Assembly: GCF_000767615.3 (NCBI RefSeq)
Contig: NZ_CP009553.3
Span: 2,790,001 to 2,854,000, forward strand
DNA from: Pandoraea pnomenusa
Lineage (GTDB): Bacteria; Pseudomonadota; Gammaproteobacteria; Burkholderiales; Burkholderiaceae
Length of the DNA stretch: 64,000 nucleotides
Direction: 5' to 3'
Shown here: in pieces, positions 35,226-45,677 of the stretch
Layout of the letters: each line of letters opens with the position of its first letter
Position numbering within the stretch: position 1 is the first letter of the stretch
Position numbers and translations under genes: made by a program
Notes under the pieces: generated by a model
Told to the model about the DNA's origin: nothing
Seen by the model: only the letters and a program-made list of their open reading frames with translations
The model's database searches: none

Positions 35226-36372
35226 CGTGCGGCGACCTTGGCCGAACCGGCGTCTCGACGTTCGGTTGCTCCGGTGCCGTCATCGCCTCGCGCATCGACC
35301 ACGGCCGTCACCGACAGCCCGGGACGCAAGGTGCCAAGACGACCGTCGGCATCATCCAGCCTCACCCGAACGGGCACACGCTGGACGATCTTGGTGAAGT
35401 TGCCTGTCGCATTTTCCGGCGGCAGGACACTGAACTGCGCGCCCGTGGCCGGTGCCAGGCTTGCCACGCGACCATGGAAGACGCGGCCCGGCAGCACGTC
35501 GGCCTCGATCTTCACCGGCATGCCGGGTCGCAGGTGAGCGACCTGTCCTTCCTTGAAATTCGCGTCCACCCAAAGTCCGTGGGCGGGAACGATGGCGAGC
35601 AGTTGACTGCCCACCTGCGCGTACGCGCCAGCGCGGGCACGCCGGTTGCCGACGGTGCCGTCCACGGGCGCGCGAAGCACCGTGTCATCGAGATTGAGTT
35701 TCGCGATATCGCGCTCGGCCACCGCCTGGGCCAACGCCGCCTGCGCCTGCTGCTTTTGCGTGCCGATGACGTCGAGTTGTCGTTCGGCGGCCGTCACACC
35801 GGCGTCGGCCCGCTCGCGATTGGCCACGAGCTGCTGGTAGTCCGCCTCCGCTCTCTGCGCACTTTGGACCGACACCGCCGACTTGGCGACGAGATCCCGG
35901 TATCGCGCCTGATCTTCGCGAGCACGACGCGCGTCCGCGGCAATGGCCGCCACACCGGCGCGCGCCTGCGCGATCACCGCCGTCTGCAGCCTTGCCGTGG
36001 CGTCCAGATTGGCGAGCAACGCGCGCTGCGCGGCGACAGCGCCTTCTGCCTTGGCGAGCGCGGCACGGTAGTCGCGGTCGTCGAGCCGCACAAGGACATC
36101 CCCGGCATGGACAGCCTGGTTGTCCGTGACCAATACCTGCGCGATGTAGCCCGGCACCTTCGGGCCGAGCGCGGTGACGTCCCCCCGACATAGGCATCGT
36201 CCGTCGATTCGAGATGCCGAGCCGTCGTCCACCAATACGCGCCGTACCCCAATACCGCCAGGACGGCCACGACCGCCGCGCCGCGCATCACAAGCTGAGA
36301 CCCGACGCTTGACTTGCGAATCCGGCCGATGGGTTCTCCTGTATCAGGGGTAGGCGTGCTGGGGGATGTCAT
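35222..36372 (-). pseudogene. EmrA/HlyD-type adaptor gene broken by one missing base
   Basis: From the ATG at 36372 (AAGGAAGGACCC upstream) the frame encodes a cytoplasmic tail, a TM anchor (VVAVLAVLGYGAYWW) and ESTDDAYVGG. At the C6 run 36181-36186 the reading must shift to continue as DVTALGPKVPGYIAQVLV and then the whole EmrA body (hairpin, lipoyl motifs). One more base restores a 383-residue protein, the usual EmrA length. As written, the protein would stop soon after the anchor. The rest is undamaged, which points to a recent mutation, a phase-variable tract or a sequencing error. Confidence 0.85.
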
Positions 36373-36433
36373 GGGTCCTTCCTTCTTGCTCTTAAGTGTG
36401 TGATGAAGTGCGCAACTCGGTGTTGCTTTCATA

Positions 36434-36479
36434 ATGGAAGTGAGTATAGAGTTGTGACTATCATATTGCAAGTAACTGC
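36434..36479. promoter_or_regulatory. Paired candidate HxlR sites in the divergent pump promoter
   Basis: ATGGAAGTGAGTATA (36434-36448) and ATTGCAAGTAACTGC (36465-36479) share the core WTGSAAGTRAST and are exactly 31 bp (about three helical turns) apart. They lie between the emrA-like gene (-) and the outer-membrane channel gene (+). A third copy precedes the HxlR gene. Confidence 0.55.
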
Positions 36480-36500
36480 GCGAACTCCCCTCCTTCGATC

Positions 36501-38066
36501 ATGAATTCACACGCCTCGACGTCATTCGGCATTCCCCCTTCCGTCCTTCGCGCCGCCTGCCTTGCCGTGTGCGTCGGCTCCCTGGCCGGTTGCGCGGTCG
36601 GCCCGGATTACGTGCCACCCGGCAACGCGCTGCCTGACCACTTCGCCGGAGTCGTCCGGCTCGCCCAGCGAGACGCCTTTCGCACCGGGGTATCGGACGC
36701 ACCGGGCAGTGCGCCGCCGAGCCGCGCTCACGAAACGCTCGATACCTGGTGGACGCGTTTTCACGACCCGGCGCTTACGTCCATCATCGAACAGGCGCTT
36801 GCACAGAATCTCGATTTGCAGGCAGCCATGGCCCGTGTCGTCCGGGCACGCGCGCAGGCCAGCGCAGCGGGTGCACGGCAACTGCCGTCACTGCGTCTGG
36901 ATGGCGACATCAGTCGGGAACATCAATCGCTCGACAGCCCGCAGGGCGTCGTCGCGAGCACGCTGCCGGGATACAACCGCAACATGACCGTGTACGACAT
37001 TGGCTTGGGCGCAAGCTGGGAGCTGGACCTGTTTGGGGGATTGCGACGCTCGGCGCAAACGGCAAGCGCGCTGGCGCAAGTCGCGCAGGCGCAGCGCGAC
37101 GGCGTGCGCGTGAGCCTCGTCGCGGAAGCCGCCGATGCGTATTTTCGCGTGCGTGCGGCACAGCGCCGCCTGGCCATCGCACAGGATCAGATCGCCACGG
37201 ACGAACGCCTGCTGGACATCGTGCGCCTGCGCTTTGGAGATGGCCTGGCCACCGAACGCGAGGTGGCACAGTCCGAAGCACTGCTGGCCCAGGCGCGAAC
37301 GACGCTGCCGCCGCTTCGCATCGAGCGCGAAAGCCAGCTCAACCGTCTGGACGTACTGATGGGCGTGGCGCCGGGCACCTACGCGCACAAGATCGACGCG
37401 ACAACGCCGGCGGACGACCGGCACGTACGGCCAATTGCGATCCCGCCGATTGGCGATATCGGCAAGCCGGCCGATCTGTTGCGCCGACGCCCCGACGTGA
37501 TTGCCGCGGAACGTCGGTTGGCCGCGTCGAACGCCCAAATCGGGGCTGCGCTGGCCGAGTATTACCCCAAGCTCTCGCTCTCGGGGGTGCTGGGATTCGA
37601 AACGCTCGCCGGCGGGCGAGTGCCGGGCGCTGATACGTTCCAGCCGCTCGCGGCACTGGGCCTGCGCTGGAGACTGTTCGACTTTGGCCGGATCGACGCC
37701 GAAGTCGCGCAGGCACGCGGCGCCAATGCCGAGGCCCTGGCCGAGTACCGGTTGGCCATGCTGCACGCCACCGAGGATGTGGAAAACGCCATCGTCACCC
37801 TCGTGGAGATCGAGCAACAGCGCAAGGATCTGGCCAAGGCGGTGGACGCGCAGACGCGCGCACGCGACAGCGCGCAAGCGGCCTACACGGGGGGAGCGGT
37901 CAGCCTGTATGAAGTGCTCGACGCCGACCGACAACTACTGACCGTGCGCGATGCCGACGCGCGGGCACAGGCTGACAATGCCCGTGCCGCGGTGGCGACA
38001 TTCCGGGCGCTGGGCGGCGGCTGGCAGGCCGATGCGCCTGCGCTGGCGCTGACCTCACCGCGCGCA

Positions 38067-38096
<30 letters not shown>
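36501..38096 (+). CDS. NodT-family outer-membrane efflux lipoprotein
   Basis: A 531-residue TolC-like channel. The signal peptide ends in the lipobox SLAGC and AVGPDYVPPG, the NodT signature. Two OEP repeats follow, with VYDIGLGASWELDLFGGLRRS and LLRRRPDVIAAERRLAASNAQIG. It is divergently transcribed from the emrA/emrB-like genes across 128 bp that carry shared motifs, so it should supply the outer-membrane exit. Its last 30 bp overlap the convergent KfrA-like gene. Confidence 0.92.
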
Positions 38097-39110
<1,014 letters not shown>

Positions 39111-39153
39111 GACGCAGCACTCCTTGATTTCGTCGGCATTGCCAAATAACCCT

Positions 39154-39228
39154 CGATAATGGAAGATTATCGTGACTTATTTGCTTTGTGCGTTATATTA
39201 ATTACATGTTACATATGAAATCATATGT
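39154..39228. promoter_or_regulatory. Two palindromes in the KfrA/integrase divergent promoter
   Basis: CGATAAT (39154-39160) and ATTATCG (39166-39172) form a 7-bp inverted repeat around GGAAG. ACATATGA (39211-39218) and TCATATGT (39221-39228) form a perfect 8-bp repeat around AA and cover the integrase start codon at 39225. Binding at the second would block integrase expression directly. Confidence 0.6.
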
Positions 39229-40409
39229 TCGGTAGAAAAATCATTGATTCCGGCCCGTCGGCTTCCCCATCCGCATCCGACGCGGTTGCAAGCGTCACAT
39301 CCGGCGAGAAACTGCCCGAGGTCCTCGATCCGGGCAAGCTGAACGACGATGCCCGCAAAGCCGCTCAGGCGCTCGCCCGGGAAGGCGACTCCGCGAATAC
39401 GCGACTCAGTTATCAATCAGCCATGCGCTATTGGCTGGGCTGGTATCGACTACGTTACGGGGAAGCCTTGCCGACGCCGTTGCCGCCCGCCGTCATCATC
39501 CAGTTCGTCGTGGATCACGCCGTGCATCAGAGCAAACAGGGTTTGCGCACGGCGATGCCCGAAGCGCTCGATGTGGCACTTGTCTCGCAGGGCCTCAAGG
39601 CGCGGGCGGGTCCCCCGGCGCTCGCCACCCTCCTTCACCGTCTGAGCGTCATGGCCAAACTGCACACGTCGCGCGATCTGCCGAACCCGTGTGCCGAACC
39701 CGTCGTGCGGGAATTGCTCGCGAAAACGCGGCGCGCCTACGCCAGGCGCGGCGCGCGGCCAGCCAAAAAGGACGCCTTGACCCGGGAGCCACTGCGCGCG
39801 CTGCTTGACACGTGCGACGACTCGCTGCGCGGCAAACGCGACCGAGCCTTGCTGCTGTTCGCCTGGGCGAGCGGCGGACGGCGCCGCTCCGAAGTCGTTC
39901 GTGCCACCTGCGAGAACGTCCGCCGCGTGGCGCCGGACCGCTATGTCTATACGCTCGGGTGGTCGAAAACCAATCAGCAAGGTGCCGATCTCCCGGAAAA
40001 CGAAAAGCCCGTGACCGGTGCCGCCGCGGCCGCGCTCACCGATTGGCTTGCCGCCGCGGGGATCGTCGAAGGTCCGATCTTCCGCCGGGTGCGCCGGGGC
40101 GGGCACCTCGGCGACGCGCTGTCAGAGGCGGCGGTGCGCGACATCGTCCGCGAGCGGTGCACGCTCGCCGGCCTGAACGGCAACTTCTCCGCGCATTCGC
40201 TCAGGGCGGGTTTCGTCACCGAAGCGGCGCTCCAACAAGTCCCGTTGGCCGAAACCATGACGATGACGGGGCATACGAGCGTCGCGACCGTCGTCGGCTA
40301 CTTTCGTCGGGCCGACATGCTGCGTTCGCGCGCGGCCGATTTGATGGGCGGTCCGCCCGCCGACGAAGACATCGACACCCCGAATGCGCCGGAGAACAGC
40401 GGCATGTGA
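39225..40409 (+). CDS. Tyrosine-type site-specific recombinase
   Basis: A 394-residue recombinase with a SAM-like core-binding domain (about 45-170: STRLSYQSAMRYWLGWY is the typical opening) and a catalytic domain. The catalytic set is complete: Arg219-221 (GGRRRSEV), Lys in LGWSKTN, His324 and Arg327 (HSLRAG), His350 (GHTS) and nucleophile Tyr359 (VVGYFRR). It resembles stand-alone chromosomal integrases rather than phage enzymes. A palindrome overlaps its start codon. It is divergent from a KfrA-like gene, and no other mobile genes or flanking att repeats were seen. Confidence 0.92.
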   Translation: MFGRKIIDSGPSASPSASDAVASVTSGEKLPEVLDPGKLNDDARKAAQALAREGDSANTRLSYQSAMRYWLGWYRLRYGEALPTPLPPAVIIQFVVDHAVHQSKQGLRTAMPEALDVALVSQGLKARAGPPALATLLHRLSVMAKLHTSRDLPNPCAEPVVRELLAKTRRAYARRGARPAKKDALTREPLRALLDTCDDSLRGKRDRALLLFAWASGGRRRSEVVRATCENVRRVAPDRYVYTLGWSKTNQQGADLPENEKPVTGAAAAALTDWLAAAGIVEGPIFRRVRRGGHLGDALSEAAVRDIVRERCTLAGLNGNFSAHSLRAGFVTEAALQQVPLAETMTMTGHTSVATVVGYFRRADMLRSRAADLMGGPPADEDIDTPNAPENSGM

Positions 40410-40595
40410 CGATCGGCAGCAACGTCGACGCGCTGCGCAGCGCCAGCGATCGGCCGCGCAAATTCCTGGGGTAGCCGACATAAAGATGCATTTAAGTGAT
40501 ATCTTTTACGGCGTCGGGCGTATGCCATAGTGGACATACCGCCTGCTGTCACTGCCGCTGTTCCCCCCATTGAACACTCAAAGGTGCAGATCGTC

Positions 40596-41729
40596 ATGCC
40601 TAGCTCCACCGCTTCCCGCTCGCGCAATCGCGCGCTCATCGAACGACTCGGCCTGCTCGCGCCGATCATCCAGGCGCCGATGGCCGGCACCAGCACCCCC
40701 GCGCTGGCGGCCGCCGTCTCCAATGCCGGCGGGCTCGGCTCGCTGGGCGTGGCTTCGGTCAACGCCGATGCTGCACGCAAGTCCATTCATGACACTCGCG
40801 CCCTGACCCGTAAGCCGTTCAACGTCAACGTGTTCTGCCATGCGCCGGCCACGCTCGACGCGTCGCGCGACGCCGCTTGGCTGGCCTATCTCGCCCCGGA
40901 ATTCGCGCGCTTCGGCGCCACCGCGCCGGCGGCACTGAGCGAGATTTACAAAAGCTTCGTGGCCGACGATGCCATGTTCGCCATGCTGCTCGAGGAACGT
41001 CCGGCGGTTGTGAGCTTCCATTTCGGGCTGCCGTCGCAGGAGAAGATCGACGCCCTGCATGCGGCCGGCATCCTGCTGTTCGCCACGGCCACGAACCTCG
41101 CCGAGGCCCGGGAGATCGAGGCGGCGGGTATCGACGCCATCGTCGCGCAAGGATACGAGGCCGGCGGTCACCGCGGCCGCTTCGAGGATCTCGGCGATCG
41201 CGTGCCGACCGACGACGAGCAACTGGGGACGCTGGCGCTTGTGCGGCTGGTCGTCACGCACACCTCGGTGCCCGTGATCGCCGCGGGCGGCATCATGGAC
41301 GGCGCGGGCATCGCCGCGGTGCTGGCGCTCGGCGCACAGGCCGCGCAACTCGGCACTGCCTTCGTTGCCTGTCCGGAATCGTCGGCAGATGCCGCGTATC
41401 GCGAACGCCTTTGCGTCGGACAGCCACCGCGCACGGCACTGATTCGCGCCATCTCCGGACGTCCGGCGCGTGGTTTCGTCAATCGGCTATATGCACTCGA
41501 GCAAAAGGCCGAGCGCCCTGATCTCCCGGCCTATCCGGTGGCCTACGATGCCGGAAAGGCGATCAATGCGGCGGCAAAGGCCAAGGGCAATCACGACTAT
41601 GCCGCGCAGTGGGCCGGACAAGCCGCGCCGCTTGCCCGCGCCATGCCGGCAGCAGAGCTCGTCGGCGTGCTGCGCGCCGAGCTCCACGAGACTTTCGACG
41701 CGCTGCGCGAACTGGCATCGACCTTCTGA
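40596..41729 (+). CDS. Nitronate monooxygenase (NPD family)
   Basis: A 377-residue FMN-dependent TIM-barrel enzyme that oxidises alkyl nitronates such as propionate-3-nitronate to aldehydes and nitrite. Visible motifs are [20 protein letters not shown] at the N-terminus, the catalytic His in [12 protein letters not shown] and the phosphate-binding [11 protein letters not shown] plus [12 protein letters not shown]. The ATG at 40596 is preferred because it gives the compact family start [12 protein letters not shown] fragment of a second, diverged copy follows 12 bp downstream. The upstream interval 40410-40595 has no gene. Confidence 0.92.
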   Translation: MPSSTASRSRNRALIERLGLLAPIIQAPMAGTSTPALAAAVSNAGGLGSLGVASVNADAARKSIHDTRALTRKPFNVNVFCHAPATLDASRDAAWLAYLAPEFARFGATAPAALSEIYKSFVADDAMFAMLLEERPAVVSFHFGLPSQEKIDALHAAGILLFATATNLAEAREIEAAGIDAIVAQGYEAGGHRGRFEDLGDRVPTDDEQLGTLALVRLVVTHTSVPVIAAGGIMDGAGIAAVLALGAQAAQLGTAFVACPESSADAAYRERLCVGQPPRTALIRAISGRPARGFVNRLYALEQKAERPDLPAYPVAYDAGKAINAAAKAKGNHDYAAQWAGQAAPLARAMPAAELVGVLRAELHETFDALRELASTF

Positions 41730-41741
41730 GCGAGGCCGTCC

Positions 41742-41900
41742 ATGTCTCCAACGCTACGCATCACCCGGCGGCCCGGCCTGTCGACGCCGATCATTCAGGC
41801 GCCGATGGCCGTGGCATCGACGCCGGCGCTCGGGGCCGCCGCGTTCAACGCGGGCAGTCTCGGCTCGCTCGCGGTCGGCGACATGGACGCGACCGCCTGA
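41742..41900 (+). pseudogene. N-terminal remnant of a second NPD/nitronate monooxygenase gene
   Basis: A 52-residue frame starting MSPTLRITRRPGLSTPIIQA and ending in a stop after GDMDATA. It aligns with residues about 17-62 of the neighbouring monooxygenase (shared [20 protein letters not shown]) at roughly 60-65% identity by eye, so it is an older paralogue rather than a fresh duplication. The remaining 300 or so codons are gone and the reductase gene begins 52 bp later. The FMN- and His-bearing parts are missing, so it cannot be an active enzyme. Confidence 0.75.
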
Positions 41901-41952
41901 AGCGATTCGCCCCCCAACCGCGCGCACTCGCCGCGCTTCGGAGACACATGAC

Positions 41953-42939
41953 ATGTTCAATGCGGTTCTGCTGACCCAATCCGACGGCAAGACGCACGCG
42001 GCCGTGGCGGCATTGGATGACGATGCGCTGCCCGCCGATGGCGACGTCCTGGTCGCGATCGACTACTCCACCGTCAACTACAAGGACGGACTCGCGATTA
42101 CCGGCAAGGCGCCGGTCGTGCGGTCATGGCCCATGGTGGCCGGCATCGACGGGGCCGGGACGGTGCTCGCCTCGAAGCACGCCGCGTGGCGTCCGGGCGA
42201 GCGCGTGGTGCTCAACGGCTACGGCGTTGGCGAAACTCACTGGGGATGCCTCGCGCAAAAGGCCCGGCTGCGAGGCGACTGGCTGGTGAAATTGCCCGAG
42301 CGTTTCTCGTCGCGCGACGCCATGATCATCGGCACGGCCGGCTACACCGCCATGCTCTCGGTCATGGCGCTGGAGCGCAGCGGTGTCGTGCCGCATCACG
42401 GCGACGTGCTCGTGACCGGCGCCTCGGGCGGCGTCGGCTCGGTGGCCGTCGCGCTGCTGAGCTCGCTCGGCTATCGCGTGGTGGCCTCGACCGGCAAGCT
42501 CCACGAGGCGGAGTATCTTCAGGCGCTCGGCGCGGCCGAAGTCATCGACCGGCGCCTGTTGTCCGAGCCGGGCAAGCCGCTGCAAAAGGAACGCTGGGCG
42601 GCCGTGGTCGACTCGGTCGGCTCACACACGCTCGTCAACGCAATCGCGCAATTGCGCTACGGCGGCGTCGCCACCGCATGCGGACTTGCGCAGGGCATGG
42701 ATTTTCCGGCGAACATGGCGCCATTCATTCTGCGCGGCGTCACGCTGCACGGCATCGACAGCGTGATGGCGCCGCGCGAATTGCGCGAGGAAGCCTGGCG
42801 GCGCCTCGCGCACGACCTCGAACCGCAAAAGCTAGGCGGGATGTCGCATGATGTCGGCCTGGCCGACGCCATTGCCGTCGCGCAACGCATCGTCCGAGGC
42901 GAAATCCACGGCCGCGTGGTGGTCGACGTCAACCGCTGA
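41953..42939 (+). CDS. acuI: AcuI-type acrylyl-CoA reductase / MDR quinone oxidoreductase
   Basis: A 328-residue zinc-free medium-chain dehydrogenase. The N-terminal GroES-like part holds VAIDYSTVNYKDGLAITGKAPV and the NADPH-binding motif is VTGASGGVGSVAVALL. The segments MIIGTAGYTAMLSV and DSVMAPRELREEAWRRL are typical of the YhdH/AcuI subgroup, which reduces acrylyl-CoA to propionyl-CoA. GGAG lies about 11 nt before the ATG. It converges with livF, the stops being 5 bp apart. An acrylate or propionate detoxification role is inferred from family only. Confidence 0.88.
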   Translation: MFNAVLLTQSDGKTHAAVAALDDDALPADGDVLVAIDYSTVNYKDGLAITGKAPVVRSWPMVAGIDGAGTVLASKHAAWRPGERVVLNGYGVGETHWGCLAQKARLRGDWLVKLPERFSSRDAMIIGTAGYTAMLSVMALERSGVVPHHGDVLVTGASGGVGSVAVALLSSLGYRVVASTGKLHEAEYLQALGAAEVIDRRLLSEPGKPLQKERWAAVVDSVGSHTLVNAIAQLRYGGVATACGLAQGMDFPANMAPFILRGVTLHGIDSVMAPRELREEAWRRLAHDLEPQKLGGMSHDVGLADAIAVAQRIVRGEIHGRVVVDVNR

Positions 42940-42944
42940 GCGGC

Positions 42945-43667
42945 TCAGTGACTGCCGCCGAGGTAGGCGGCACGCACCTTGTCGTCGTTGCGCAGGCTCT
43001 CGGCCGGACCGTGCACGGAGATGCTGCCGTTCTCCAGCACGTAGCCGTAATCGGCCACCGCCAGCGCCGCGGCGGCGAACTGCTCCACGAGCAGCATCGT
43101 CACGCCCTCCGCCTTCAGGTTGCCGATGATGCGAAAGACTTCATCGACCAGAATCGGCGCCAGCCCCATCGACGGCTCGTCGAGCAGCACGATATCCGGG
43201 CGCAACATGACCGCGCGCGCCATCGCGAGCATTTGCTGCTCGCCGCCCGAGAGTGTGCCGGCCAACTGATTGCGCCGCTCCTTCAACCGCGGGAACAGGT
43301 CCATCGCACGCTCCAGATCGGCGGCGACATCGCCGCGCGGGCGACTGCCTGTCAGGCGCGGGAAGGCGCCCAGACGCAGGTTGTCGGTCACCGACATGGT
43401 CGCGAACACGCGACGCCCTTCCGGCGAGTGCGCCAGCCCGAGCTTTGCGATGCGATGCGAATCGAGTCCGTCGATACGCTTGTCGCCCAGCGTGATTTCG
43501 CCCGACGTGGGTTTGATCATCCCGGACACGGCGCGCATGGTGGTCGTCTTGCCGGCGCCGTTCGAGCCGATGAGCGTGACGACCTGGCCGCTCGGCACAT
43601 CGATGTCGATGCCGTGCAGCACCTGCACTTTGCCGTAGCCCGCCTGCAGATTACGAATGGAAAGCAT
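42945..43667 (-). CDS. livF: Branched-chain amino acid ABC transporter ATPase LivF
   Basis: A 240-residue ABC ATPase: Walker A GSNGAGKTT, Q-loop, signature LSGGEQQMLA, Walker B IVLLDEPSMGLAP and switch His replaced by Gln in LLVEQ, as is usual in LivF. It pairs with the LivG-like domain of the fused protein upstream to power uptake of branched-chain amino acids or similar substrates. It is the last gene of livK-livH-livMG-livF, 19 bp after its neighbour. Confidence 0.95.
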   Translation of the reverse strand: MLSIRNLQAGYGKVQVLHGIDIDVPSGQVVTLIGSNGAGKTTTMRAVSGMIKPTSGEITLGDKRIDGLDSHRIAKLGLAHSPEGRRVFATMSVTDNLRLGAFPRLTGSRPRGDVAADLERAMDLFPRLKERRNQLAGTLSGGEQQMLAMARAVMLRPDIVLLDEPSMGLAPILVDEVFRIIGNLKAEGVTMLLVEQFAAAALAVADYGYVLENGSISVHGPAESLRNDDKVRAAYLGGSH

Positions 43668-43686
43668 AGGGGTTCCGTTGATGTCG

Positions 43687-45675
43687 TCAGTGCGTCGTCG
43701 ATGCGCCGCCCAGATACGCTTCGATCACTTTCTCGTCGGCCTGGATCTGTGCCGGGAGCCCTTCGGCGATCTTCTGCCCGAAGTCCAGGACCGACACGGT
43801 CTGGCAGGTGCTCATCACCACGTCCATGTGGTGCTCGATGAGAATGACCGTGATGCCGTGGTCGCGAATCTTGCGAATGATCGCCAGCAACTCGCGAATG
43901 TCCGGCGCGGTCAGGCCGGCCGCCGGTTCGTCGAGCAGCAACAGGCGCGGATCGAGCGCCAACGCACGCGCGATCTCCAGAAGACGCTGCTTGCCGTACG
44001 GCAGGTTGCGTGCTTCCTCGTCGGCCAGCGAAGCCAGCCCCACGAACTCCAGCAATCGCATCGCCCGCGCCCGGGCCCCGGTTTCCTCGCGCTTGTAGCG
44101 CGGCAATCGCAGCGACACGTCGACCAGCGTGGAAGCGAACGTATGGTGCAGCCCGACGAGCACGTTCTCGAGCGCCGTCATTTCTCCGAACAACTGCACG
44201 TTCTGGAACGTGCGCGCCACGCCCGAGAGCGCGATGTCCGACGACGTGCGGCCCGCGAGCGACTGTCCCGCAAACTCGATGCTGCCGGCGGTCGGCACGT
44301 AAATGCCCGTGAGCACGTTCATCATGGTGCTCTTGCCCGATCCATTCGGGCCGATCAGCCCATGGATCGTGCCGCGCCTGACGGTGAGATCCACCTGGTT
44401 GAGTGCCTTGAGGCCGTCGAACTGCATGAGCAATTGGCGCACCTTGAGCAGTTCGTCCGGACCGCTTGCCGCCGCCATGAGCACCGGATCGGTGTCGCCG
44501 CCGGCCGATTCGTCGACTTGCGTGGCCGAGACCGAAAGCGTGCGGCGGCGATGCAGAATACGCGAGCGCAGGAAGCCCACGATGCCGTCGGGCAGGTAGT
44601 ACACGACAAACAGAATCATCAGACCGAAGATCGTCAGACGCCAGTCCGTGATGCTGTCGAGCCACCATGTCACCGCGGCCAGCCCCACGGTGCCGACGAC
44701 CGGCACGGCGGCCTTGGCCAGCGTGGTGCGCGCCTTGGCAATCGCCGTCACGGCGACCACCGTCGTCAACGCCGCGATGACCGTGGCAACGATACGGAAG
44801 ATGCCGATGTCGTCAAGCAGTTGCGGCAGCAGCACAATGATCGCCGCACCCAGCAGCGAACCGGAGCGGGTCTTGCGCCCGCCCATGATCACGGCCAGCA
44901 GGAACAGGATCGTGAGTTCGAAGTTGTACGTATTCGGCGAGATGTACTGCTCCGAATAGGCGTAGAGACTTCCCGCCAGCCCCGCGAAACCGGCGCTGAT
45001 CACGAACGCGTAGACCTTGTAGCGGTACACCGACACGCCCATGCAGTCCGACGCCACCGGCGAGTCGCGCAACGCTTCGAAGGCGCGGCCGAGGTGCGAC
45101 TTCAGAATCCGGTGCGCCACGAGAATACTGACGAGCAGCAGCACCGCGACGAGCCAGTAGTACTCGACTTCGTCGATCGGATGCCCGCCGATGACCGGCT
45201 TCGTGAGCGTGATGCCCATCGGCCCCGACGTCAGGAAGTCCATCTCGTTGATGAGAATCTGGATGATGGTGCCGAAGGCGAGCGTCACCATGGCAAGATA
45301 CGGGCCGATCACGCGTAATGCCGGCAACGCGAGAATCGCCCCGAACGCCGCCGTAATCAGAATGGCCGCCGGCAGCGCGAACCAGAACGACAGCCCGAGC
45401 TTGGCGAAGAAAACCCCCGCCACGTATGCGCCGATACCGAACAACCCGGCATGGCCCAGCGATACCTGCCCCGTATAACCCACGACGATATCCAGCCCGA
45501 AGAGCAGGATCGCATAGATCATGATCGTTTCGATCATGTGGATATAGTACGGATTGCTGACGGCAACGGGGAAGCCGAACAGCGCGACGATACCCACGAT
45601 CGCCGCGAGCTTCGTGGTCACGCGCAGGCTGCCGGTGTCGGCGGCCCCGCGTGCATGGGAGGACTGTGCGGTCAT
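43687..45675 (-). CDS. Fused LivM permease - LivG ATPase
   Basis: A 662-residue fusion. Residues 1-385 form a LivM-type permease with 8-10 TM helices (VVGYTGQVSLGHAGLFGIGAY is the family signature). Residues 415-660 form a LivG-type ATPase: Walker A GPNGSGKST, signature variant LPYGKQRLLEIARAL, Walker B LLLLDEPAAGL and the LivG end KVIEAYLGG. A linker of about 35 residues rich in Ser, Asp and Ala joins them. The ATG at 45675 is 2 bp after the livH stop. In most bacteria these are two genes; such fusions occur in Burkholderiales. Confidence 0.93.
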   Translation of the reverse strand: MTAQSSHARGAADTGSLRVTTKLAAIVGIVALFGFPVAVSNPYYIHMIETIMIYAILLFGLDIVVGYTGQVSLGHAGLFGIGAYVAGVFFAKLGLSFWFALPAAILITAAFGAILALPALRVIGPYLAMVTLAFGTIIQILINEMDFLTSGPMGITLTKPVIGGHPIDEVEYYWLVAVLLLVSILVAHRILKSHLGRAFEALRDSPVASDCMGVSVYRYKVYAFVISAGFAGLAGSLYAYSEQYISPNTYNFELTILFLLAVIMGGRKTRSGSLLGAAIIVLLPQLLDDIGIFRIVATVIAALTTVVAVTAIAKARTTLAKAAVPVVGTVGLAAVTWWLDSITDWRLTIFGLMILFVVYYLPDGIVGFLRSRILHRRRTLSVSATQVDESAGGDTDPVLMAAASGPDELLKVRQLLMQFDGLKALNQVDLTVRRGTIHGLIGPNGSGKSTMMNVLTGIYVPTAGSIEFAGQSLAGRTSSDIALSGVARTFQNVQLFGEMTALENVLVGLHHTFASTLVDVSLRLPRYKREETGARARAMRLLEFVGLASLADEEARNLPYGKQRLLEIARALALDPRLLLLDEPAAGLTAPDIRELLAIIRKIRDHGITVILIEHHMDVVMSTCQTVSVLDFGQKIAEGLPAQIQADEKVIEAYLGGASTTH

Positions 45676-45677
45676 GG

